Assembly: GCA_029204225.1 (NCBI GenBank) | Contig: CM055093.1 | Span: forward strand, 24,287,912-24,351,911 | Source: Diphasiastrum complanatum | Taxonomy: Eukaryota > Streptophyta > Lycopodiopsida > Lycopodiales > Lycopodiaceae | Reading direction: 5' to 3' | Length of the DNA stretch: 64,000 bases | In this document: positions 1-11,829 of the stretch, one piece after another | How the letters are laid out: every line of letters starts with the position of its first letter | Position numbering within the stretch: the first letter of the stretch is position 1 | Notes under the pieces: model-generated | Seen by the model: only the letters and a program-made list of their open reading frames with translations | What the model was told of the DNA's origin: nothing | Database searches by the model: none | Position numbers and translations under genes: made by a program

Positions 1-1057
1 GTCATGCGAATTGCTTCGAACCACGGACTAAGTGTTAAGGACCGAGGGCTTTTCGTCTTTCGTCTGAGCCCTTGGCCTTTCAGCATTGTCCCTTAGTGCT
101 TCGCCCTTGGCCCTTAACCCTTGGCCTTTAGCTCTTAGTCCTAAATCCTAAACCCTAAACCCTTGGCCCTTAACCCTAAACCTTGAACCCTAAATCCTAA
201 ATCCTAAATCCTAAATCCTAAGCTCTTAGCCTTAAACCGTAAGCCCTAAACCCTAAATCCTAAATCCTAAGCCCTTAAACCTATGCCCTAAGCCCCAAAC
301 CCTAAGTCCGAAGCCATAAGCCCTAAATCCTAAACCCCTAGTCCTAACCCCTAAACCCTAAGCCCTTAGCCCTAAACTCTAAATCCTAAATCCTAAATCC
401 TAAATCCTAAACACTAAATCCTAAACATTAAATCTTATACCCTAAGCCCCTAACCCTAAATTCTAAATCCTAAACCCTAAATCCTAAATCTTTAACCCTT
501 AACCCTTAGCCCTAAACCCTAAACCTAAACTCTTAACACTAAATCGTAAATCCTAAATCCTAAGCCCTTAGTCCTAAATCCTAAATCCTAAGCCCTTATC
601 CCTAAATCCTAAATCCTAAATCCTAAACCCGAAATCCTAAGCCCTTAGCTCTAAACCCTAAATCCTAAACCCTAAGCCCTAAGCTCAGCCCTAAATATTA
701 AACCCTAAGCCCTAGGTCTTAAATCCTAAACCTCAAATCCTAAACAATAAACCTTCAACCCTAGGCCCTTAGCCCTAACTTTTAAATCCTAAACCCTAAA
801 CCCTAAACCCTAAATCTCAATCTAGCCATAGATCCTAAACTCTTAGCCTTAGCCCTAAACCCTAAATCCTAAAGCCTGAGCCCTAAGCCCTAAGCTCTTA
901 GCTTAAATCTTAAACCCGAAACTATAAACCCTAAATCCTAAATCTTAAAACTAAACCCTAAACCCTAGGCCCTTACTCCTAAATTTTAAATCCTACATCC
1001 TAAATCCTTAACCCTTAGCCCTTAACCCAAAATCCCTAGCACTAAACTCTAAATCCT
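1..1057 (+). repeat. Degenerate telomere-like heptamer array (CCCTAAA and variants)
   Basis: From about base 120 the sequence is almost entirely heptamers of the CCCTAAA type, with many CCTAAAT/TAAATCC variants and CCCTTAG/CCCTTGG forms, the latter mostly in the first 180 bases. CCCTAAA on the plus strand is the orientation expected at the left end of a chromosome, but no long uniform run is present. This is therefore an old subtelomeric or interstitial array rather than an active telomere. The array stops exactly at the solo LTR that starts at 1058. No coding potential is seen. Confidence 0.9.
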
Positions 1058-1918
1058 TGTTGAAAATTGTCACTTCTCACTTGTCACTTTTTATTATAAC
1101 TAAAGATCAATCATGAGTACAATGTTCATGATCCGATTTCACACGTGTGGAGTCTGTTCCCACGTGTGAAAGAAAGTACTTTTCATATTTATAAATATCT
1201 ACTTTGATTTTGTATCAATCAAGTCAAGTGTGAACATGATATGACTAGTTTTTAGTCAAGTTGACTAGTCACCTAAAAGTTAGCTTATCCTTGCATGTGC
1301 ATGAGTAAATGCTCCCACATGGCAAGTGGATGTTTACACGTGTGTATAGAGTTCTAGAAGATAAGAGTTGACCATTTTCCTTAGATCCTATTTTGTAGAG
1401 AATATTCCTATATTTTAGGAGACTAGCTCTTTGGATTTTAGCCATATTCTAGAAGGTCAACTTTGGATAAGGATCAAGGATGGATCAAATGGATAGATCT
1501 GAGTGATGTGGCACTCTTCACACGTGTGAAGACCTGTTGGACTGTACCAGACTCGTGGATGTACTTGATCCATAAAAGGATCATTATTTTGCTAATGAGA
1601 TTGATGAGACTTTTGCATTCTACACTTTTGTGAGATTTCTAGTCAATAGAATTGTGATTTTATTGAATGATTGCTATCAAGAACCTATGTACTTCTTGTT
1701 TCAGGTGCAGGCCGTACAGTGGACAGTACTCCACACGTGTGAGGCCAGTCTCACTTGCTTATGAAGATTTGATCCATTGCTCTTGCTTAAATCTAAGTAT
1801 AGTGAATCTAGATCAAGATCTAAAGTGTAGAACTTGATAGATCCACTGATTAAGCAACCAATAACTCTTTATGATTGTTAAGTACAATCATTAATGTCCT
1901 AAAACTGAAATTTCATCA
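1058..1918 (+). mobile_element. Solo LTR of a Ty1/copia element
   Basis: An 861-bp block that is not heptameric interrupts the telomere-like array. It begins TGTTGAAAATTG and ends in ATTTCATCA. It is flanked by ATCCT (1053-1057) and ATCTT (1919-1923), a 5-bp target duplication with one mismatch. The last 80 bases resemble the end of the copia LTR at 25019-25761: both share an AAGCAA..CCAATCACT-like stretch and a GTCCTAAA motif just before the end. Like that LTR it carries several CACACGTGTG palindromes. No primer binding site or coding sequence follows, so it is read as a solo LTR left by LTR-LTR recombination. The strand is inferred from the match to 25019-25761. Confidence 0.75.
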
Positions 1919-2310
1919 ATCTTTCTCCCTTGGTCCTTGTTCCTTAGCCCTTGGACGTCGTTAGCCCTTGTCTCTTAGCCTTTAACCCTTGGCCCTTGGA
2001 CCTTAACCCTTGGTTCTTGGACCTTAATACTTAGCCCTTGGCCCTTGGCCCTAGACACTTGGCCTTTCACCATTGGCCCATAACGCTTGGCCCTTGGGCC
2101 TTAACCCTTGGCCCCTAACCCCTTGCCCTTGCCCCTTGGCTCTTAACTCTCAACTTTTGTCCCTTAGCCCTTGGTCCTTGGCCCTTAGCCTTAGCACTTG
2201 GCCCTTAGCCCTTAGCCATTGCTCGTTGGCCCTGAACTCTTCTCTCTTGGACCTTAAACCTTAGCCCTTGGTTCTTGGCCCTTTCTCCTTAATCCTTGGT
2301 TGTTGCCCCT
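1919..2310 (+). repeat. Degenerate CCCTTGG/CCCTTAG heptamer array
   Basis: The array resumes after the solo LTR, now dominated by CCCTTGG and CCCTTAG heptamers instead of CCCTAAA. The same variants occur at 60-180, so the two blocks were probably one array before the LTR inserted. The open frames through here simply reflect the stop-poor heptamer and are not genes. Confidence 0.8.
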
Positions 2311-2314
2311 TAGC

Positions 2315-2318
<4 letters not shown>

Positions 2319-2351
<33 letters not shown>

Positions 2352-2400
2352 TGAGTGAAAGAGAGAGAGAGTGAGTGAGTGTGAGTGAGAGAGGGAGAAT
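2319..2400. repeat. (GT)n then GAGT/GA-rich microsatellite
   Basis: About 15 GT units (2319-2349) run into irregular GAGT and GA repeats up to about 2397, directly beside the heptamer array. Confidence 0.9.
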
Positions 2401-2974
2401 TTTTTATGGGAGAGACAAAAAATCTTTTATAGGCCGACCCCTCAATGTACATATATATGAGAGGATGCACCCTCCCCATACAAAAAGAAACTTACAATTA
2501 CAAAGTGTGTCAAAAGATGATGTATGGGTGCACACCTCCATACATCCTCTCACCTCATGCATATACACAAATTGTTGTATATATTATGATATATATGTTA
2601 AAGGTTTGTGGGAGGTGTCCACCCGCCGTGATGGGAGAAGACTCCCATATTAATAATAGATAATAAATAAATAAAATAAAATAAAATAAAATAAACGAAT
2701 TTTTTTGAGAAAAAAAAATTCGTTTTTTTTTTTCCGAGAGGGTCCCGTCGTGGCAGGTGGAGCTGCCACATCTCAAAAATAGTCCAAAACTTTTAAAAAA
2801 GTCCAAAAATAATTGAGACAGTGTTTAGACAGATCCTCTAACTCAACTAGTTCACCTTCCGGAATTAGGGAATCCTTCCTACTAAGTCATTCCTTTAAAC
2901 GACTTAATGAAAAACAAGATGAACCCCAACTCCAATCGAAAGATCTAGCTGATAAGCGATCGGGTTGATTTTTT
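2401..2974. other. Non-coding spacer with two short hairpins
   Basis: No gene is seen. Two inverted repeats are present. GATGTATGG at 2519-2527 pairs with CCATACATC at 2538-2546. An AAACGAAT plus T-run at 2693-2706 pairs with an A-run plus ATTCGTTT ending at 2725. Between them lies an (AAAAT)n-like tract at about 2667-2695. The stretch 2800-2974 probably belongs to the 3' end of the gypsy element that follows, but no LTR could be recognised there. Confidence 0.5.
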
Positions 2975-4443
2975 TTACAATGCTATAGGTCCGCTATAAC
3001 GAGGAGATAGCTTATGGCACTTACCAGTCCGAAGTACCTTTGAATCCTTAGAGATTTTAAGATATACCCAGGTTCCAACCTCAATTACCCGAGGTGAGCG
3101 ACCACGGTTAGCATAAAACTGAGCTCTATCTTGAGCGGTTGACATGCTTTCCTTGGCCACTAGCAGCATTTCTTGCATATCTTGCAGGAAATCTACTACA
3201 GTTTGCACCTTGAGACCTTTGAGTCCGACCAAAACTGGAGAACGTGGCTGAAAGCCATACATCAACGTAAAAGAACTGAATCTGGTGGCAGAATGCTTGG
3301 CACTATTGTGCGTGAACTCAACCATTGAGAGATACTTTTTTCAATCAGACTGTCGGTGAAAAACATATGCTCTAAGCATATCTTCCAACGTCTTGTTAAC
3401 ATGTTCTATCCGCCCATCAGATTCTGGGTGATCCGAAGAACTAAGACTAACGGTTGTTTCAAGTTTTTCAAATACTGATTGCCAAAACTTGCCAGTAAAT
3501 TTGGAGTCTCGATCACTAACAATATCATTCGGCAAACCATACAATTTGAACAACTTTTCAATGAAAAGCTGGGCTAGTTCAGATGCCTTGACAGTTAATT
3601 TAGTTGGTATAAATTGCGCCATCTTGGTTAGCCTGTCAACTACCACCCAAATGACATCATGATCACTCCGGGTTTTAGGGAGTCCAATCACAAAATCCAT
3701 TGAAATACTTTCCCATTTCTTGTTGGGAATTTCCAAGGGATGTAGAAGACCCGCGACTTTGAGTCTTTCTACTTTGTTTTGATGGCATTGTTCACAACCT
3801 TGAACGTATGCCTCAACATGACCTTTCATTTTAGGCCAGAAGAAAATCTGCCTAACAAGGTCAAGTGTCCTCTGCATGTTTGGGTTGTATGCCTGGGTGA
3901 CCAGCACAAGGGTTGTCATGACACTGCTGCAGGATTTGGGCCCGCAAATCCTCCCTATCCGGCACACAAACCTTTTACTTTCGGAAAAGCAGGCCATTCC
4001 TTATGGAATAGTCTTCAAGTATCTTATCACTTCAGGATTGTTTGGGATTCTGCATCCCAAGGTCATCACTAGATCTAGAATTTCCTGTCGCAATAAATCA
4101 ATATTTAGACTCTAGACTGCATGGTCATCCACATAAATTTCATCTTTTAAAAAGCAAAGATAAACTTTATTACAAGAATCTTTCAAATATTCAACAACTT
4201 CTAAAGCAGAAACGTCCTTCTTTTCACCAGAAAAGAATTCTAGATTAAACATAGGATAAAGGAGAGCGGACCGCGAGTGCGTTGAAAAATGCCACTCTTG
4301 CTCGGTCGCGGCATACTTAGCTTGCATGTCCAGGATTTGGTTTTAAAGCAAATTCAAGGCTTGAACAAGCTGGTTGGTATCTACATTAGGAGGAGGAGGT
4401 GGTGGTGAAGACGGTCCTTCACTCGAGGGCATAGCAGGATCCA
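2975..4443 (-). pseudogene. Ty3/gypsy gag start fused to integrase, decayed
   Basis: Read on the minus strand, an ATG at about 4443 opens a proline-rich gag-like N-terminus. After an internal deletion the sequence passes at about 4100 into the region before integrase. The zinc-binding part (CHDN..CAGHPG then CEQCHQNK) is visible, but a frameshift near 3885 separates its two halves. The catalytic core follows, with Asp in SMDFVIG, Asp in VSDRDSKF and Glu near GRIEHVN. The core frame 3997-2975 is broken by one TGA at 3341-3343, where the family usually has Trp. The last part, to 2975, is the integrase C-terminal domain. Reverse transcriptase and RNase H are missing. This is a dead, internally deleted copy. 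Confidence 0.85.
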
Positions 4444-5906
4444 TGGCGCACTAAGGAAGGAGACAAAAAAAAAACGGCAAAGGCTTCGCAGCAAAATGGC
4501 TTAGGGAGCTTGAGACAACTACTCAAAGAGACTAGGCCACAATTAAGCTCCTCAATGGTGAAGATGAATTCAGCCTTTACCCCCCCATCTCACTCTTTTC
4601 CTTCCTAAATGGCCTTGCTGGGTGGCGGGCCTTATGGACGCCACCTAGCAAGCACATGGGCCTCAATAACAAGTGGCATCCCCTTATGGGGTCCACCTAC
4701 CCTCACGACACATGGCCACTACCCTCCCTACGCCACCTCACCCAAGTGTCACTTGGGTCACATCCTCACTCACCTTTTGGGTCACCACCTTAACCTCTTG
4801 GCCTTATGGCCCAAAGAAACACCTAGAACTCCTTTAAGGCTTGTTCTTAGGCTTAGGAGGAGGTGCAGGTACAATTGTACGCTCAAGAAGAGGAGGAAGA
4901 AAAAATTGCACTTTTACTCCCAAAAAGTGATGAGAAATGTAAATTTTTTTTGTGTATGCAAGTGGAGCTTTACAAGGAGGAAGTTTAAGGCCAAGAAAAA
5001 AGCTCAATAACCCAAGAAGGGCACACAGATCTGTACTTGCAACAAGTACAAGTTGTATACTTTTTTTTAATTTTCCCCCTTTTTTAATAATTTTGAAGCC
5101 AACTTTAGAATAGCTTTTGTATGTTTAAATCTTGCAAAATAAACTATGCAACTTTCAAAGTTAAATTAGAACTTAAAATTTTAAGTTTACTTTACCAAAA
5201 GTTTTGTTTTAAAACTTTGTACCTTCGTATTGAATAAAATATTTATTATGTACTTTTCAAGGTACAAAATAAAAATTGACATTTTTGAAATTACGTTCAA
5301 ACAAGAAAACAGGTTTACTCAAAGTTAAAGTTTCAAATTTATCATACACACAGTATGATGTCACCTGATAAGATGTACTTTCAAGATATCAAAGATGACA
5401 AGTAAAGGGATTTAGGAGAATAAATCCCTCCCCTCTCCAAAATAAGTTTGAAATCCTCCTCCTACGTCCTCTCTAGGATGTGGCTGCCAAGCAGTTGGAA
5501 AAAACCTGTACGGAACAGAATTTGAGACAGACAAGCAGGCGCCTCGGTCCACGCGCGGACGCGTAGGTGCTCACAAATTTTATTTTATTTTTTAGCAAAT
5601 TTTATTTTGCAACATAGAACACATTTGAAAAAAAAAATTCCACTTCCAACTCCCAAAACCAAGGCCAGAAAACAAATCGATTTCTGAAAATTTTTAAAAT
5701 CGCTAGAAAGTTAAAAAAATCGACAAACTTCCACCATAGCTAGCAAAGGTGGCTCGTTTTCTATTCAAACGACCTCGGATTGAGACGAACCAAAAAGCAA
5801 AGTCGAATCAATGAAGACAACGAAGCCTTCAAAAAACATCAACCAAAAGCTTAAACCAACCAAAAACTTAAGCAAGAGCGATTGCACCTTATACACAATG
5901 ATCTAT
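4444..5906. other. Long untranslated leader of the gypsy element
   Basis: No gene is supported. The reading frame at 4609-5010 has low-complexity composition rich in Pro, Leu and His, ends in Lys/Arg runs and matches no family I know. The rest is AT-rich. Its position between primer binding site and gag start fits a retrotransposon leader. Confidence 0.5.
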
Positions 5907-5919
5907 GGCTTTGATACCA
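5907..5919 (-). other. Primer binding site of the gypsy element (tRNA-Met type)
   Basis: On the minus strand the sequence TGGTATCAAAGCC lies two bases inside the LTR end at 5922. It is one base different from the common plant tRNA-iMet primer site TGGTATCAGAGC. It sets the orientation of the element as minus, in agreement with the integrase frame. Confidence 0.6.
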
Positions 5920-5921
5920 AA

Positions 5922-6479
5922 TGTTAGAATCCCCATCATTGTTCCGGTCATTGCTAAAGCACAAACAGGTGACGAATGCTACATTACCGCCCAACCATAG
6001 AGGTACTGTCACCTCACCCCCGTGCACTGGAGCTATAAACCACCATCAAGCAAGCTCGGATCTCCGATAAGCCATGGTGTCCCATACCACATTGCCTTAC
6101 CCTCAACCCTCACCTACCTACATCCTGAGGCCTAGATAATCGTCCTGACCTGACCACCAGTGGAAGTGCTTTTCATTCTCCAGCAGAGAACAAACGCCAA
6201 GCTCACGGAGATCCACCTCTATATACATAATCCAGGTGGGTCATCTCCGACTATGGGAGTCACGCATAACCATTGACATGCGGTAGTTGTGCACACTGAC
6301 GCGGGTCCATAACAATGAGTCACCGCACACCAACAAGACATTGACATGTGGCACCCAAAAGACTATAGCCCCATATCAACGTTTCGTCCCATAACAGAGA
6401 CCGTCACCTCAAGTTTCCTGTTGCGTGCCCTTATGGATACGTAACAGTAATATTAGCACAAGACTGATATTTGCCAACA
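5922..6479 (-). mobile_element. Putative 5' LTR of the gypsy element
   Basis: The block begins TGTTAGAATC on the plus strand and ends TTGCCAACA, giving TGTT..AACA ends. It sits two bases from the primer binding site. No second copy was found below 2975, so the 3' LTR is lost or too diverged to see, and the outer boundary at 6479 is inferred from the terminal CA alone. The 4444-5906 stretch between LTR and gag start is leader sequence with no convincing reading frame. Confidence 0.5.
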
Positions 6480-7217
6480 TGTAGGCCAATTATCCACAAG
6501 CTCAAAGACGATCGAGAGTTTTTCAATGGAAATCTGAGTCGCCTACTGTGACAAGATTGTTTGAAAGATCCACTCCAAATTTTTCCACAGCGTGACAATC
6601 ACCCAATTTTTCCAACAACCAGCCTACCAGAAAATAGGCAAAAAAAAATTAACATGGAAAACCGGCACATGGAACATGCATCGATCCAATACAATGAGAG
6701 TTAGAGACTAGCAGCAACTGCGTCAATACCCAAATTGCCTATCAAAATTCATGATACTCGAGGCACATGGATCGTATATATATCCACTAAAAGACCCAAG
6801 AGCTTCGACTATCATCGCACAATCTACATGGACATATTAACGATTTGCATGGATGTTCCATGCAGGGATTGGAAGACCCAACTGCTAGACTACTAGCACA
6901 CAACCAATACATGGGTACATCAAACACTACATGGATTGGACAACCTAATAAAAGACCAAAAGGCTAACTATCAGCATACAAATCACACATAGATCCCTCA
7001 TGCAATTCACACATGGATACCTAAAAAATTTGCATGGATATTTATAGTCGTTTTGTTTCAAAGCAAAATGGATTAAAAGAGCCAAATTGGCATCCTAAAA
7101 CATGGTACTTTTCCGGTGGCCATCACGGTCCACAATTGAATGCCATATCGCACCTTCCGACACTGGGAGAGGGACACATAGGAAGAGAATGAGGGAGTGC
7201 AATTTTTAAGAGAAGAT

Positions 7218-7276
<59 letters not shown>

Positions 7277-8024
7277 ATTCAAAGAAATGATGAGGGAACA
7301 AAAGAGGCTTGTAATCAAAGGATGCAACACGTTTTCTTGCAATGTTTTCTTTGTGTTGGTGCAAAATGAAATAATCCAATGAATGTGTACTGCACCCATG
7401 AATTGAAAGTAAATGCCTTGCAAATGATCTGCAGGTATAATTTGACATGGTTTTGACATGACATAAATTTCTCTTTTGCATGCATTGATTAAGATACTTC
7501 TGAAATGACATCAATGTCTCTTTTGCATGCATTAAATGAAAAACATGCTTTTTACAGAAAGCTTTGACTGGTTTTGCGAGCATACCTATAAAACTACAGT
7601 AGAGATTTGCAATAGAACACCTACAATTGAAGGGCAACTAATTGACTTTCTGCCAGATATAACAATCATTTTTTGGATAGTAACATGGGTTTATTTTACT
7701 ACCCTTTCTGCCTTGTTCCAAACTGTAAAAATTTCATGGTCTCCTATATTTAGAATCGAAATATATCTACACAATCTTCTAATCACAGAGAAGCACTGCA
7801 GATTAGATCCATAAAGCCCAAAGAGACCAGCTTGCACTACAGTGCACAATGAAACTAAATAAGAATATCACGATAATTATCGCATCTAATCTTTTTGAAC
7901 TAAGCTGCCAGCAACTCATGATTGCAAAAAATTAATGTACCCAGCATCTCACAATCCTTGATGCACCTAGCACGTGAACCCTCACAAAAACCATGATAAG
8001 CTAGCTGGTTTATGCTACACAGAT
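6480..8024. other. Intergenic, no gene seen
   Basis: There is no reading frame with recognisable protein features. It holds the (AG)27 microsatellite at 7221-7274. Confidence 0.6.
7221..7274. repeat. (AG)27 microsatellite
   Basis: An uninterrupted AG dinucleotide run. Confidence 0.97.
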
Positions 8025-8956
8025 TAGTGTTTCCACGAACCAGAGTTCGTTGGCAACCGAACCCTGATTTGTCAAAGAATTGATCGGGTCCAATTTGAAT
8101 CGGAAAGAATTGGACTGAGAAAAAAAAACGGTTCTTTGATTTTGAACAATTCTTTGATTGTGCCATTAACGATTCTTTGTTTTGGCTTTCCAATGTTCTA
8201 ACTTCTAAGTTCTATTCAAATGTTTACCTAGTATATTGTGTGATGCATGTTTGATGATGATGCATGAGTAAATCATAAATTACAATGTTAAGTGAAAGTT
8301 GGAGTATGCAATCTAGTTTGTGAAGTTCGAAATGTGCGAGTACAATGTTTTGTGGACCTTTTTGAAAAGCCTTTTCACAATGCATTTGAAACACATTTGA
8401 AACGGGAAAGAATCGGCTTTGTTGGGAAAGAAATGGCAAAACGTTTTTAGGAATTAGGGTTTTTTTTTTTACTTGGTTTTATTCCTAGCATTTTGGTAAA
8501 GGAAAATCAAGCGTTGTTTAAGTGTCTGGACAGTGATTATGGCTCTATACAATGACAATGTAAACAATTGGTAATCAACACACTTAGATGACTAAGGACT
8601 CAATGATACATTGAGATACATCACACAATGCACATGTTGCTATGTGTCCATTCCACATTCTCATGTGCACTTGTGATTCTGTGAACGCTGAAGTGTAATA
8701 TGGTTTCAGGCTTCAGCTTTCTACCAGCAACAGTGAATTTGAATGTATGTTTTCAATAGCAATCTAACATTTATAAGATTTTAGACACACTGTAGACATT
8801 ATAGATATTACATTAGATATTTTTTAGCATTATATCTAATAAATGCCAAGAGAAAAAAGTTGCCGATTCTTTGGGAAGGGACCAGGTTCAGAACCACGAA
8901 TCATGCCGATTCATCCGATTCTGAAAAGGTCGATTCTGAACCAGGTGGAAACACCA
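8025..8956. mobile_element. hAT-like non-autonomous DNA transposon with 8-bp target duplication
   Basis: The left end reads TAGTGTTTCCAC, and the right end, reverse-complemented, reads TGGTGTTTCCAC, so the terminal inverted repeats match at 11 of 12 positions. The element is flanked by perfect 8-bp direct repeats ACACAGAT at 8017-8024 and 8957-8964. Eight-base target duplications with short TIRs are the hallmark of hAT elements. Both subterminal regions are rich in GAATCGG/CGATTC-like motifs, possibly transposase-binding sites. No transposase frame is seen in 932 bp, so the copy would depend on an element elsewhere. Confidence 0.75.
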
Positions 8957-8964
8957 ACACAGAT

Positions 8965-9689
8965 CATTTAATTTGTGTAAGTAACAATATAATCTCATCA
9001 CTTCACCTTCTACTTGAACAGTCATAGAACCCCTACCAAGTCGATACAGCAGAAAAAAAATGGAAATCACAACGTGCTATTAGAACTTGAAGCACAAAAT
9101 CCATAATAGTTGTGGCTGATGTGTGCTAACTAGGAAAATTTCACTAGATTGAACCTTAATTCTTGGTATGAAAAATGAGTCTAGAAGTTTGAGAAGGCAG
9201 AAAAAGTCCCAAATACCATGTTCAAAGGACAAAATCTGCAGCAGCTAAAAGACACTAAAATATAACCATTGCAGACAAAGGTCCCATACTGAATATGAAG
9301 GGGCAAGCGTTCAATTAGAAATAAGACGACTACCTTAACAGAAAGACATATTTAATGAGAATGTAAACATATGCCATAAGATTTACAACAGATCAGCAAG
9401 CATGTCTTTTGCAAAGACAAAGACGCACACAAGCCCAAGAACCTAATGCAACTGTCATGCTGACATAGAAAATAGAAACAATCACCAAGCAAACATGAAA
9501 ATGCAGCTCCGTCAACTTCAGGAGAAGAAGCTCAAAAATGAACTGCAAACTGATGACACCTTCCATCAAGTTAAATATAGAGATTCCATCTTATTTCAAA
9601 TGCTTACTCTACTAGGTCATACATACTGCAATTTAATTGCACATTCCAAGCATAATCTTAAATTTTAAGTGCTTGACTTACAAACATAT
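8965..9689. other. 3' flank and probable 3' UTR of the RNA-binding protein gene
   Basis: No gene is seen. The gene at 9690-11343 is on the minus strand, so its 3' UTR and polyadenylation site should lie here. I could not fix the cleavage site from sequence alone. Confidence 0.45.
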
Positions 9690-11343
9690 TCAGTAGCCAG
9701 TATGGTCAGGATAAGACTTGAACCGAGCATCAGGTCCTCGTGCCTGCCTGCTAGATTCACCATATCCACCACCATATCCTGCACCTGATGTATCAGCAAC
9801 AGGTACTGTACCACCATATCCTGCAGCTACTGCCGATCCGGATCCACCAGGAGCAGCGCCGTAGGTTTCTGCACTACCAGATCTCCATGTGTTATCTTGG
9901 TATCCTGAAACTGCATACCCATCGCCATAACCAGCACCATAACTTCCACTGCCTGTTGCCCCACTTTGACCTCCATAGCTTCCAATACCACTCCCATATC
10001 CAGTAACTCTCCCACTGTAGCTTCCTGCAGCAGAACCGTACCCACTGTCACTTCCTCCATACCCATAACCTGCAGCACCATAACCTCCTGCAGCGCCAGC
10101 AGCTTGACCGGCGCCTCCAGATCCTGAGCTCCATCCTCCTGAGCTACCATACCCACCGCCACCACCACCACTACCATAACCTGCACTACTTCCTAAATTT
10201 CCATATCCTGCACTTCCCCATGCATTCCTTCCTGACGGAGACCCATAGCCTCCACTCCCAGCAGAAGCTGCAGTCCCATATCCCGCTGCATAGCCACCTC
10301 CAGGTGTGCCTCCATAGCTGCCACCACTGTAGCTGCCCCCAGCACTTCCATATCCAACAGCACCTCCATAGCTGCCATTCATACCCGATCCATAGCTACC
10401 ACCAGTCGCATAACCTGCTGCACCGTAGCTGCTCCCACCATATGTTGGATACCCACCTCTGCCACCAGGCCCAGGGGCATATCTTCCTCCATAGCTGCCT
10501 AGAGAGGTAGAATATCCACTTCCAAAAGGGCTGCCCCGCGGTGCAGCTCCACCAAATGAAGCTCCAGGACTCCGTGTCCAAGCTGGTCCCTGCAGCTCTT
10601 TGGGTATTGCACGCTTTACCTCCACCAATTTGTCATTCAACTCATGGAAGGACTTCTGAAGAACATTGTCCACTGCATCCTCGGAATCGAATGTGATAAA
10701 GCCAAAACCACGAGGCCGTTGCGTCGCATGGTCATACATAACAACGACATCTGTTATAGTGCCAAACTGCTCAAAATACTTCTTAAAATCTTCCTCATTA
10801 ATTGTTGAAGCTAAACCACCCACAAAAATTTTCTTTGTTCTAATAACACCTGCTGGCGCAGGCCCCCCTCCGACGCTTCTATGAACATTCTGCTGCTCAT
10901 CTCTTGGCACTGCTTTTTTGGCTTCCACCTAAATAAGTTAAAGAAAGAAAGCTAGAACTAGTTATGTACAGTATACTCCCATCCCGCAACAACTTGTCTA
11001 AATTATCAACAACCCTAAATTTACACAAACCCTAGATGGACAAAGTAATAATTTCTGTAAACCCTGGATCGACAATGTAATATCACTTTCCCTAGCCATT
11101 AAATTAAGGGAGCATTCTTACTGTTCTTCCGTCGATCATATGCTTTTCAAGCAACACACGATCTGCGATAGTAGGGTCGGCAAACACAACAAATCCAAAG
11201 CCACGTGCACGGCCGGTGGCCCTATCCTTCATGATCAGAGTCTCCGTGACTTCGCCATAACTGCTGAAGTAATCCTTCAATCTATCCTCCGTTGTCTCCC
11301 ATGATATTCCACCAACAAAAAGCTTTCCCACATCGGAATCCAT
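9690..11343 (-). CDS. Glycine-rich RNA-binding protein with two RRMs (plant hnRNP A/B type)
   Basis: There are two coding exons on the minus strand: 11343-11122 and 10928-9690, with intron 11121-10929 (GTAAG donor, TTTAG acceptor). They join to 486 residues. The start is the ATG at 11343, giving MDSDVGKLFVGG, the usual N-terminus of plant hnRNP1-like proteins. RRM1 covers about residues 6-80, with RNP2 LFVGGI and RNP1 RGFGFVVF. RRM2 covers about 107-180, with RNP2 IFVGGL (108-113) and RNP1 RGFGFITF (147-154). The rest, about 200-470, is a low-complexity Gly/Ser/Tyr/Ala domain of GYG and SYGG repeats, typical of prion-like hnRNP tails. The protein should bind RNA in the nucleus and may shuttle to the cytoplasm or condense in granules. 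Both RNP motifs keep their aromatic residues, so RNA binding looks intact. Family assignment is firm; the exact orthologue is not established. Confidence 0.95.
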
Positions 11344-11350
11344 CGCTAAG

Positions 11351-11375
11351 TCTGCATAAAGCAAAAAAAAGATCT
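11351..11375 (-). other. Probable 3' splice site of a 5'-UTR intron of the RNA-binding gene
   Basis: On the minus strand a T-run followed by GCTTTATGCAG lies 8 bases upstream of the start codon at 11343. A polypyrimidine tract with TGCAG so close to the ATG suggests a leader intron ending at 11352. The matching donor upstream could not be chosen with confidence. Confidence 0.45.
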
Positions 11376-11739
11376 GGCAAATTCTACAAAGAAGGCATTA
11401 ACATGTGGATCTGTTCTTGAGACAGGCTGATAAAACTAGTGCTTATGGGCTGACAATCTAACAAGCACAGGCTTTCCAGATTCCTTCCCATCCCAACAGG
11501 ATCCTGACAATCAATGTCAATCAAGACAAACAATTCCTCAAACCCTATCTACAAAAATGATTCACTGAAAAAGTAAGATCATTAACACCAGAAAGGGAAC
11601 GCCAATGCAAGAAGATAAAGAGAGATCGCGCAGATGAGAAAGACAAGGTAGCAATGTAGGATCGACGGCCAATGCACGCATCACTCCATTCCAACAAAAA
11701 CGAGAGAATAGAAAACCCGAATGCAACACAAAAACAAAA

Positions 11740-11748
<9 letters not shown>

Positions 11749-11785
<37 letters not shown>
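11749..11785. repeat. (GA)n microsatellite in the probable 5' leader of the RNA-binding gene
   Basis: About 18 GA units, reading CT on the coding strand of the gene at 9690-11343 and lying about 410-440 bases upstream of its ATG. CT-rich tracts are common in plant 5' UTRs and core promoters, so this may lie in the first leader exon or promoter. Confidence 0.8.
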
Positions 11786-11789
<4 letters not shown>

Positions 11790-11829
11790 CGAGCAGCGTG
11801 TAACAATTGCCATGTTTAAAATTATATAT

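Noticed and set aside
2073-2264. Open frame through the CCCTTGG array
   Set aside because: It is a stop-poor translation of a heptamer repeat, not a gene.
4609-5010. 133-codon plus-strand frame
   Set aside because: Low-complexity composition, no domain, and it lies in the leader of a gypsy element.
9788-10884. Plus-strand frames across the RNA-binding protein gene
   Set aside because: Antisense shadows of the Gly-rich exon, made of codon-complement His/Ser/Leu-rich sequence.
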